Assembly: GCA_000310025.1 (NCBI GenBank)
Contig: FN647857.1
Location: 467,857-508,313, forward strand
DNA: 40,457 nucleotides
Reading direction: 5' to 3'
Origin: Ectocarpus siliculosus
Taxonomy: Eukaryota > Sar > Phaeophyceae > Ectocarpales > Ectocarpaceae
A program made the translations under genes and the position numbers. The notes under the pieces were generated by a model that made no database searches, was not told the DNA's origin, and saw nothing but the letters and a program-made list of their open reading frames with translations. How positions within the stretch are numbered: position 1 is the stretch's first letter; each line of letters starts with the position of its first letter. Positions 21,075 to 33,000 of this stretch are shown here, piece after piece.

Positions 21075-24000
21075 GTGAGCAGAATGTTTTTTTAAAATAT
21101 TTTTTTCCGGTGCCGATGCCGCTGTCACATGCGCGCGTGCGCGTGCGTGCGTGGGGTTGCGACAGGCCGCATGACGCGCCGCGGCGTCCTTCTACCCTCT
21201 CCCTCTCGTAATCTTGACCGCAGGTCACATGCTTATCTCTACACAGAGAGATTCATCACGTAACATTTTCACCTTGTTTGGATTTTTCGAATCGGTACCA
21301 GAGCCGCAGGCGGTCGATCAAAAATCCAAACTTGGCGAATTGATTGCTGTCTCTCACAATCACAGATGCGACAGTACTCTCACACTCTCTCACGTATGTA
21401 TGCATGTACACACGGTTGAGAGAAGTATCGCCGCCACCACTGAATCGCACACAAAAAGGCTCCCCGGCCTAGCAAACCGCCGGGACCGAGTTCGAGAGGA
21501 CGGTGAACGTCGCCCTATACCAAGGCAGCGGTATTGTGCGTTACATTATTTTCTTTGCCCGAAGGTTCCACGTTCTCAAAAGCACACATTTCACGATACG
21601 ATCGTGTAGCGGATAAACAAACAGCGGACAAACAAATTTGTCTAAAGAGGGCTGCTGCTGCTGCTGCCGTGCCCGATGTCTGTCCGCCCCCGTCTATGGA
21701 CACAGCAGCTGCTGTGTGGAAAGGGTGCACGTAGAAAGTCTCGTTCGCATGATGTTCGCCTACCTCGGCCTCTCCTCAGTCGCCGAATACAATAGCCAAA
21801 CTGCAGCTGTCACATCACGGTGCAGTGATCCCGTGTGGTGACATCGATTGATGACTGACTGCATACATGACCACAGCAGTACACGACAGCACCCGCCCAA
21901 CCACAAGGATTGATTTTTCATTCTTGATTGCTTCTCACAACTGAGGTAGAACATGATAAAATATGTGATACGCTTTGTGTTGCCTTGTGGCATCGTGTCC
22001 GCAACAAGGTGGGTGATGCGAGAAGGGCGCATGGGAGCACAGCAGTGGTGTTATCCGTCTTCGTGAACTGTTTTTTTCTTCTGTTTTTGGAAATGCATGT
22101 GTGCACCAGCTGCGTAGTAAAGACTGTCCGCGCTGTTGGCCACGTTGCCTCCCGTTCTCCCAATATCTACGCAATGGCCACACGTATGCGATGCACAATA
22201 ATATCAGATCTATGATACTGTGTACTGCTACATAGCTGCTTGATCGCGTCCTCCACAGATGGACAAGGTACAGGATGAAATATACTTGCTTGCTTGACTC
22301 GGGTTTTTCAACACTTTCGGCCGGCCGGCCGGACTAGATCATGTAGCAAGCTGCTGTGTTGCTGTGGTCGAAACCACGAAATTTCGTCCGTCTGGCTTTC
22401 GCCCTTTTTGAAATAAAAATCTTTACCGGTACAGGGCTGCCCTTGGGAGTTGACTCATGTGAGCACAGCAGTAGTGCCATCAAGGGGTGATATCCAATGA
22501 CGAAACAAAAGCTCGCCCCCCCCACCTTGTCTACGGGAGACAGCTAGCTGCTGCTTTTTGGGGACAGCTGACGAAAATCAAAGTATCATTGAAACCAACA
22601 CCCGCTAACAACAGGCGGCTGCAACCGTTGGCTGGCTGCATGCTAACGGATGTGCAGTTTAATAATTATTTGCCTCTACAGTGATGATGTTAGTGCGCCT
22701 ATTCGAGAATTCATAGAATGGCATGCACCCGAAAAAAAAAAGTACCAAGTTAGTTAGTTGCGATCCAAACGCTCAGCAGACACTTTCTTTCTCGATCTCA
22801 AGGAAGAGGCTTAGCCCCCCACGAGTGCCATTAGAACAAGATAATTTTCTACCTCTCGCATCATGTCTCAACAATGGTTGTTTAAATCCCATTTCGTACT
22901 CGCAGGATGACATCTACCCAAAAGGCCCTTCCGTCATGTTTTACAAGATGTTCCTCGACGAGAACGTGCGCTCCAGCCTCTCCGAGTACGACGCGCTCTC
23001 CATCGTCGAGTGGGACGTGCTCGTCGCCAGCGACAACTCCTTCGAGGAGCTCTACCACGCCGCGTTCCGCGTGAACGAAGAGTTCTGGGTGAAGGGCAGC
23101 AACCTCGAGGGCACCTCGTTCCACTCGAGCGCTGAGGCGTCGGAGATGTGGCAGGTGCTAGGCCACATAAACGGCAACGCCATCTACAACAACGACGACC
23201 CCGCGTTCGTCGAGTACGTGGAGTACACCCGGGCCCGCTGGGGATACGAGCACCCGTACGACGTGGCGCTGTGGATGACTATTTCGGACTTCCCCTACAG
23301 TTGGCCTCTCTACCAGCGGTACTCGAGCAAGTTCGTCGTGACCAACCTGGTGAGTAAAGGGGCAAGGTTGTGGTGGGCGGTTGTTAGGACGACAAACGGG
23401 TCGTCTTTTTCCCCACCCACATTTTATTTTCGTTAAAACTTTTGGTGAAATTAGCCTGTGACCACGGGAACCGACCGCGCGTCACGTGGTAGACTACTGT
23501 AGAGAGAACAAACGGTTTTTAACGTGAAGACTGAAGACAACAACAAACACAACAACAACTACAACTGTAGAGACTTCAACGCATCCCAATCGACTTGTGG
23601 TGTTCTCTCGAACCGGTAGTCTTGATGTGTTTGCATATAAATTTTCTGGTGACGAGAGCGCACTACAAGCCAATCCACAGCAAGCAGTAGATACGGCAGG
23701 ATGCACCGTCTCACGCAAAAGTACTGGTGTACACACACCGCGAACCTCTCGCCCCTTGCTGGAGCATCGGTAAACACGGCCGTCCGAACATCGACCGTTC
23801 GCGTTGGGTTGTACCCCACCCCGTCACCACCGCGCAAATCGATTTCAAGATTTCGTACGTCGGCTACGAGCACGTGAGTCACGATACGGTCTCCGACGCC
23901 GTCGCGGGCAAGACTCTGTTCATCCACGGAAGCAGCGTGGAGGACGGCAACGTCGCCTCCTACGAGGCCGTCGCGAGCACCGCCACCGCCACCGTCGACG

Positions 24001-27000
24001 TCGCGAAACAAACTCGTGGCCGGAAGCTTACGGGTAGTACGCCGAAGTGGAAGACACAGGAGAAGTGGAGGAGCAGCAAGGACGACAGCATCCCCAAGTG
24101 CGTATTTCGTAGCAGTTGAAGGGTTGGGGTTTCTGTTGGCGTTGGTGATTATATACGAGATCGATGCACCACCGTCGTCATGGTAACCTACCCTCTCGAA
24201 ACCGCGGGCCCCCTTCGGAACTCCAGTACTCGTGGAGGTGTAATTGTTTGCATAGTCATATATGGCCACGTAGGTACGACGGTTTACGGGAATACTCAAA
24301 GAGTATCTGAGCAACGCGTTGAATCGAACGGCGTAGACATAATGGTGTCCAAACCCTCTGACAGAAGCGGAGCCTGTGGATTCGTGACCCGGATTTCAGC
24401 TCTTCACGACGCCCTAAGTCGCCACGTGCCGATGAATCCTCCCTCAATTGCAGTGGGTTGTTTGCCAGTACGGCACGGCACCCGTTGTCATTAGGTTTGT
24501 ACAAGGGGTGCCCCATCAGGAGACTCAAGGGGTGCCCATCAGGATACTCTGTCATTTCGAAGGGGACGTGATCAGTACCTACTTGTGTGGTGCACCAAGT
24601 ATTGGAAATATAGGTGGTGTCTGATGAATCAAGGTCGTCAACGGTGGTAGTAGGTCTTTGGTTGTACATGGAATTTTCTCGGTCGACGCCCGCAGATAGT
24701 ATACGTCGGACGGGCTCGTTGGTGACGTGCAGCCCCATAGCTCGTCTTTTTCTCGTCTCGCGCTAACCCATCCTGCTCCATGGACTTCAACGTGCTTTCG
24801 CAACGGGACAGGTGGAAACGCAACCAGAAGTGGCAAACGAGCAAGGACGACAAGGTCCCCAAGTGGAAGACCAACCAGAAGTGGAAGAACAAGTTGTCGG
24901 ACGGAGCGTGAGTGGTGCTAACGTCTCGCTCTAGTGTTCGTCGAGTATGTTGAATCATGTTTCGAAACTTTTGGAGGACGCTGCGTTGGCAACAACAGTC
25001 TTAAACGCTTAGCGGTTGTGAGACAGGACGAGACTTGTTTGAGCTGTGTAACAGTCTCATGGCAGTTGTTGACGATCGTTGGCGGAAATGCTGCCTAACG
25101 CTTGGGTGTTCCGGCGTCAGTCTTCACAATGGTGCGGGTGAGGTCGACGACTCTGTCCATGTCCAGCATGACGGCCACGTCAGCATCCGTTGTCGTAGGT
25201 AAACCATCAGCGCAAGACACTCGAGGCGATCCGGTCACTTTCCACTATTTAGTACTTCTAGCGTGGTTCGCCTGTTCGGCATGCTCTGTAGATTCATACG
25301 ATGCTGCAGGTGTTCGCGCACCCGCCTACTCATTGCTCGCAGTCGGTCATGTTCCACGAAGCTCGCATTCCAATATCCTTTACAACTGCCCGACTCCCTC
25401 CCGCTGCTACCCTTTACTCGTCGCCACCACAAGCAGGTGCTCGTCCACCTGCGAGTACACCAGCAGGGACGGGACCAGGGGACGCGTGTGTGACGCGAAC
25501 TGCTCGACCCCCGACGTGTACGGTACCCGCGGATGCAACGCCAAGCAGGGGACCTACGGAGAGGAATGCCGCGCTTGCTTCAACGACGTCGACAAGGCCC
25601 GCAAGCAAGACACGCCTGAGAACCGCTCGATCATGTGAGACGCCACCTGAACATGTAGGAGTGAACGGTCGCAGTTGAGTCGGGAGACAGCAGTAGTAGG
25701 ACGCCCAGCCGAGTCTTGGCGACAGGTTTGGCCGATGACGCACGCCGAGTTGTGTCGCCGAGGGAAAGCCGTCGCGGTCGCTTGTAGGACGACGACGCCA
25801 GGAACACACAGACCATGGTATTCTCCACCCTCCCCACCCTGCCATACTCCTCCCTAACACGCCCTTCCCTTACGCGTCCTCTTTCGCCCGATTGATCTTG
25901 ACCTCGACAGGTGTTCGACCAAGAGACCCGTAGAAGGCTACGGCCGTCGCCTGACTGCCGACGACGAGAGCGACCCTCTCCGCGTCGCGCGTGATCTCGA
26001 GACCTTGCAGGAGGACGCATCATCACCGTCCGGAGAAGAGGAGCACCGCCAGTTGTCAGGTAGTACGCCCAAGTGGAAGTCACAGGAGAAGTGGAGGACC
26101 AGCAAGGACGACAGCATCCCCAAGTGCGTACCATTCCGAAGCGGTTGGAGTGTTGGCGTTGTTGTTGTTGGCTTTGGTGTTGATTGTTTGTCATACACAG
26201 ATCGATGCATCACCGTCGTGATGATCCCACAACGTACCCCCTCCACACCATGGGCCTCCTTTGGAAGTCCAGTACTCGTAGAGCTGACATTGCCCACGTA
26301 GGCACGGCTCTCGTTGGCTCTAGGTTTTTGTGCAACGGGCGCCAGCCAGTGAATTCTCTGATTTAGGAGGGGAGGTGGTCAGGCCCACCATACAAGAGTA
26401 GTCTCGTGGTACTGTAGTGCACGGACCCGTGTTTGTGGCCGATGATGATTTACAGTCGTCGAGGTCTGCAGCAGTGCATGGAATTCGCCCACCCGACATC
26501 CACAGACGGCATACGTCGGACGGGCTCGTGGCGCGGTGCTGCTTCATGACTCGTCCTTTTTATGCACTCACACCCGTCGTTCTCCATGTGCTGCAATGTG
26601 CTCTCGCATCGTGATAGGTGGAAACGCAACCAGAAGTGGCAGACGAACAAGGACGACAAGGTCCCCAAGTGGAAGAACAACCAGAAGTGGAAGAACAAGT
26701 TGTCGGACGGAGCGTGAGTGGCGGTAAATGTCTCGCGCTAGAGGTCGCCGAGAATGATCAAATTGTTTTTCGGAACGTTTGGGGGTGGCAGCAGCGGCCG
26801 TTAAACCGACAGGACGAGACTCGTCTGAGCTGTGTAACAGTCTCATGGCAGTTGTTGACGATCGTCGGAGGAGATGCTGCCAAACACTTGGGTGTTGTGG
26901 CATCAGTATTCACAGTGGTCCGGTTGAGGTCGACGATGCTGTCCATGTCCAAAATGACGACCACGTCAGCATCCGTTGTCGTCGGTAGAACCGTAAGCGC

Positions 27001-30000
27001 ACGGAGCTCGAGGCGATCCGGTCACTGCAATCTCCATTCTTATTAAAGTCTAGAGTGTGCTGCAGATTTCGGCGGGCTCTGTAGGCTCATACGATCGCGT
27101 AGCAGTTCGCGTCAGGCGCGTTCCACGAAGCTCGCCATGCGTCATGCAGCAGCGTATCACAAACCTCTCCCAACTTCCTCCCACCAATACCCCGTGCTCG
27201 TCGCCACCACAAGCAGGTGCTCGTCCAGCTGCGAGTACACCAGCAGGGACGGGACCAGGGGACGCGTGTGCGACGCGAACTGCTCGACGCCCGACGTGTA
27301 CGGTACCCGCGGATGCAACGCCAAGCAGGGGACCTACGGAGAGGAATGCCGCGCTTGCTTCAACGACGTCGACAAGGCCCGCAAGCAAGACACGCCTGAG
27401 AACCGCTCGATCATGTGAGACGCCACCTGCACATGTCGGAGTGAACGGTCGCAGTTGAGTCTGGTGACAGCAGTAGTAGAACGCCCAGCCGAGTTTTGTC
27501 TGCCATGTTTTTCCTCGGCCTTGGCGACAGGTTTGGCCAATGGCGCACCACCGGTTGTCGCGCCAATGAAGGGCTGTCGCGGGTGCTTGCAGGACGACGA
27601 CGCCAGGCACAGTATTCTCCACCCTCCCTTACTCCTCCCTAACACGCCCTTCCCTTTCGCGTCCTCTCTCGCCCGATTGGTCCCGACAGTTGCTCCAACA
27701 AGAGGCCTGTAGAGGGCTACGGCCGTCGCCTGACTGCCGACGACGAGAGCGACCCTCTCCGCGTCGCGCATAGCCTCGAGACCTTGCAGGAGGACGCATC
27801 ATCCCCGTCGGGAGAAGAGGAGCACCGCCAGCTTTCGGGGAGTACGCCGAAGTGGAAGTCACAGGAGAAGTGGAGGACCAGCAAGGACGACAGCATCCCC
27901 AAGTGCGTATTCCGAAGCGGTGGAAGTGTTGTTGTTTGCATAGTGGCACATGGCCACATAGGCACGGTCACCTTCGGCTCTAGGTTTGTGCAAGGATGCC
28001 GATCAGGGGAGCATCTCATTTCGGACAGGAGCTGATCAGGCCCACCATGCAGCAGAATTGTTCTCGTGGTACATGCGGTGAACCGTACATGTGGCAATCT
28101 AGGCTGAGTAGGTCTGCACCAATGCAGGAAAGTTGCTCGACTGACGTCCGCAGAGAACACACGTCGGACGAGATCGTTGGCGCAGTGTTGCTCCATGACT
28201 AGTCCTCATGTTGTCATGCGCTCACATCCGTCGTTCTCCATGTGCTTCAACGTGCTCTCGGATCGCGATAGGTGGAAACGCAACCAGAAGTGGCAGACGA
28301 GCAAGGACGACAAGGTCCCCAAGTGGAAGACCAACCAGAAGTGGAAGAACAAGTTGTCGGACGGAGCGTGAGTGGCGTTGGTGTCCCGCGCTACTTGTTG
28401 CCGAGATGAAATCATGTTTCGAAATGTTTGCGGGTGGCAACAGCGGCGGGTAAACCGTACCGGCTGTGAGACAGGACGAGACTCGTACGATCAGTTTTTT
28501 TACAATCGCATGCCAGATGTTTGCAATCATCGGAGGGGGCGTTCCCCAACGCTTGGGTGTTCCGGCGACAGGATCGACAATACTTTATTTGAGGCAAGCT
28601 ACGAGGCAAAGCCGTAAAGAGTTCGTATTGGTTGGCTAAGCACCACAGTACTCAATTTTGTTCCGCCAAGCTCGCATTCCTGCTCACCCCCCCTCCCGCC
28701 GCTACCCCTTTGTCATCGTTTCCACAAACAGGTGCTCGTCCAGCTGCGAGTACACCAGCAGGGACGGGACCAGGGGACGCGTGTGCGACGCGAACTGCTC
28801 GACCCCCGACGTGTACGGTACCCGCGGATGTAACGCCAAGCAGGGGACTTACGGAGAGGAATGCCGCGCTTGCTTCAACGACGTCGACAAGGCCCGCAAG
28901 CAAGACACGCCGGAGAACCGCTCGATCATGTGAGACACCATGTGGCATAGCTGGGTGAACGGTCGCCGTTGAGTCTGGCGACAGCAGTAGTAGGACGCCC
29001 AGCTCCGTGTTGTCATGTTTTCTTTTTCCTCGGCCTTGGCGATAGGTTTGGCCAATGGCGCACGCCCAGCTGACGGCGGAAACAAACAGACTACTAGACC
29101 TCGGAGTGTAGCTCGTCGATCGGTATTCTCTATCCTCCCTTACTCCTCCCTAACACGCCCTTCCCTTTCGCGTCCTCTCTCGCCCGATTGGTCCCGACAG
29201 GTGCTCCAACAAGAGGCCTGTAGAGGGCTACGGCCGTCGCCTGACTGCCAACGACGAGAGCGACCCTCTCCGCGTCGCGCGTAGCCTCGAGACCTTGCAG
29301 GAGGACGCATCATCCCCGTTGGAAGAAGAGGAGCACCGCCAGCTTTCAGGTAGTACGCCGAAGTGGAAGTCACAGGAGAAGTGGAGGACCAGCAAGGACG
29401 ACAGCATCCCCAAGTGAGTACCCCCTTCTCACCGCAGGCCTCCTTTGGAAGCCCGCTATGTACTCGTGGAGGTGTCGTTGTTTACGTAGTGGCACATGGC
29501 CACGTAGGCACGGTTCACTTCGGCTCTAGGTTTGTGCAAGGGGTGCGGGTCAGCGGAGTATCTCATTTCGGAAGGGAGGTGGTCAGGCCCACATACAAGA
29601 GAAGTCTCGTTGTACATGGTGCACGGAACCCTGTTTGTGGCCGGTGACGAATCAAGGTCGTCTAGGTCTGCGGCAGTGCATGGAACTCGCTCACCCGACA
29701 TCCACAGACCGAGCACGTCGGACGGGGTCGTTGGGGCGGTGCTGCTCCATGACTGGTCCTCATGTCGTCCTGCGCTCACACCCGTCCTTCGTGTACTTTC
29801 ATGTTTTCTGACGACATTACAGGTGGAAACGCAACCAGAAGTGGCAGACGAGCAAGGACGACAAGGTCCCCAAGTGGAAGACCAACCAGAAGTGGAAGAA
29901 CAAATTCTCGGACGGAGCGTGAGTGGCGTTAAACGTCTCGCGCTTCTTGTTGTCGAGGATACTGAAGTCATGTTTCGGAACTTTTGGGGGTAGCAGCAGA

Positions 30001-33000
30001 GGCTGTTAACCCGTACCGCTTGTGAGACGGGGCGAGACTCGTATTAACAGTCCCATCACAGTTGCTGACGGTTGTGATAGGGTGCGGCATGACGACCACG
30101 TCAGCGCCGGTTGATATAGGTAGAACACGTCAAGGACCTTTCCACCCACAAGTTGCAGCAGAATCTGGTCAAGTCCAACGGATACGGAACATATTCTCTT
30201 TCACCCTTACTCCCCTTTGTCATCGTTTCCACAAACAGGTGCTCGTCCAGCTGCGAGTACACCAGCAGGGACGGGACCAGGGGACGCGTGTGCGACGCGA
30301 ACTGCTCGACCCCCGACGTGTACGGTACCCGCGGATGTAACGCCAAGCAGGGGACCTACGGAGAGGAATGCCGCGCTTGCTTCAACGACGTCGACAAGGC
30401 CCGCAAGCAAGACACGCCTGAGAACCGCTCGATCATGTGAGACGCCACCTGCACATGTAGGAGCGAGCAGCCGCCGCTGAGTCGGGCGACAGCAGTAGTA
30501 GACGCCCAGCGCAGTCTTGGCGACAGGTTTGGCCATCTTCTCTCACTCCTCCCTCACACGCCCTTCTCCCTCACACGTCCTTCCCTTTCGCGTCCTTTCT
30601 CGCCCGATTGGTCCCGACAGGTGCTCGACCAAGAGGCCCGTAGAGGGCTACGGCCGTCGCTTGACTGCCGACGACGAGAGCGACCCTCTCCGCGTCGGGC
30701 GTAGCCTCGAGACCTTGCAGGAGGACGCATCATCACCGTCGGGAGAAGAGGAGCACCGCCAGCTTTCAGGTAGTACGCCGAAGTGGAAGTCACAGGAAAA
30801 GTGGAGGACCAGCAAGGACGACAGCATCCCCAAGTGCGTATTCCGAAGCGGTGGAAGGGTTGTTGTTGGTGTTGCTGATTACTACTGTAGTCGGCCACGT
30901 AGTAGTCACGATTCCCGTTAGTTGTGGCAGGGGGGCCAATCCGTGAACTCTCTCATTCCGGAGGGGAGGTGATCAGTCCCACCGTACAGTAGCGGTCTCG
31001 TGGTACATGGTGCACTGAACCAGAAATGTGGCCGATGACGAATGAGGTCGTCTACAGGTAGGTCTGTAGCATGCATGCCAGTTGCTCGCCCGACGTCCAG
31101 ATAGCATACGTCGGGCGGGCTCGTTTTGCACGGTGTTCCTCCTTCTCCATGACTCGTCAGCAGGACGAGTCATGCGCTCACACCCGTCGTTCTTCGTGTA
31201 CTTCAATGTGCTCTCGCATCGTGACAGGTGGAAACGCAACCAGAAGTGGCAGACGAGCAAGGACGACAAGGTCCCCAAGTGGAAGACCAACCAGAAGTGG
31301 AAGAACAAGTTGTCGGACGGAGCGTGAGTGGCCTTGACGTCTCGCTCTAGTTCTTTGTCGAGCATGATGAGATCGTGCTTCGGAACGCTTGGGGGTGGCA
31401 GCAGCGGCCGTTAAACCGTACCGGTCGTGAGACAGGACGAGACTTGCTTGAGCTTCTTTAACAGTCTCATGGCAGTGGTTGACGATCGTCGCGAGAGCTA
31501 TTCCGTAACGCTTGGGTGTTCCGGCAGCAGTTTTGACAAAGTTTGATTTTGCAGACAACAGAGGTAAAGCCGTAGACATTTGTGAACCCTTGGCTACACA
31601 CTGCACACCAGTAGCCGGCCATCTGCCACCAAGCTCGCCATGCGTCGTGCAGCAGAGTATCACTCTTCCAACTCCCTCCCGCCGATACCCCTTACTCGTC
31701 GCCACCACAAGCAGGTGCTCGTCCACCTGCGAGTACACCAGCAGGGACGGGACCAGGGGACGCGTGTGCGACGCGAACTGCTCGACCCCCGACGTGTACG
31801 GTACCCGCGGATGCAACGCCAAGCAGGGGACCTACGGAGAGGAATGCCGCGCTTGCTTCAACGACGTCGACAAGGCCCGCAAGCAAGACACGCCGGAGAA
31901 CCGCTCGATCATGTGAGACACCACCTGAACGTAGAGGAGAAATTCCTTGCGTACAGGGTGCTGTGGACGGTTTCCCGCCAATCCCCCGCATGTCTTTTCG
32001 CTTATCGGTCCAAGATGGCTGCGACTAAATTTTAATAAATGACCTTAAGAACATATGAAATGCTTAAATGGGATAAGAATAATTAACTTTATTCGGCCTA
32101 AATTTGGTTCGCCAACGACGAATTGCGGTCGTGTCTGCATGACACATGAAAGCAGGGACTGTAAGTAGCCTTCTTAATCTCTCTATCTACGACACTTCGT
32201 GTGCGCCGGTCAACCTCTCTTTTCGCCCGATTGATCTCGACAGGTGCTCGACCGTGATGCCTGTAGACGTCTACGGCCGTCGCCTAACCCCCGACGACGG
32301 GAGCCGCCCTCTTCGCGTCGCGAAGATATTCAGCGTCGAGGATAGCGAGGAGGAAGCGGACGATGTCGAGGAAGAACTTGCAAACGTCGACGTCGACCGG
32401 GAGGACGTGATCTCTTTCTTCGAGGAGGCAGCCGAACGACCGTACTCCCAGGACCTGAAGCGCCGCAACCTGTGCGCCTTCGTCGGTGGTCGGGCGGGCG
32501 AGGAGGCCATGTGGGACGTGACGGTGAAGAGCATCCTGCAGTTTGTGCCGGGCATGAGGGTGGCCATCGCGGCTGAGGCGGAGGGACTTGACGCGTACGA
32601 GAGGTGGGCGTGTGGGTCAAAGAATTTGCAAAGCTGCACACGATGGCCGAATGTTCTCCTCTGGTGAAAAACAGGCCTCTTGACCTCCGTCTCTGTTGCC
32701 CCTTTCCTTCTCTTTCTCGACGCTGATGCAGGTCCATGGGCGGTCTCCCCGGCGTCACCGTTTCCGGCACCCAGAACCCCGCCACGGCGGCCCTGTTCGC
32801 AGACCAGTACTGCGGGCCTGGCACCGCTCTCATCTTGTACGTCGAGCCGGGGTCTGTTCTCTCCCGCCCCTTCACCTCCAAGGACACCCACTCCCCGCGG
32901 GGCGACCTCCTGGTCGTGCACACGGGCTCTCAGGGGAGCTACCACGACGCCCAGCTGAGGCGCCGCTCGGCGTCGGTGCTCGGGTTCGATGCGCCGTCCT

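Noticed and set aside
25414-25860. Antisense frames over each C exon (also 27050-27622, 28652-28948, 30207-30536, 31692-31991)
   Set aside because: They recur only because the C exon recurs; they are shadows of the plus-strand cysteine-rich exon.
24812-32603. CRISPR-like or satellite repeat array
   Set aside because: The repeated units are coding exons with splice signals and a 1.4-1.8 kb period, not short repeats with spacers.
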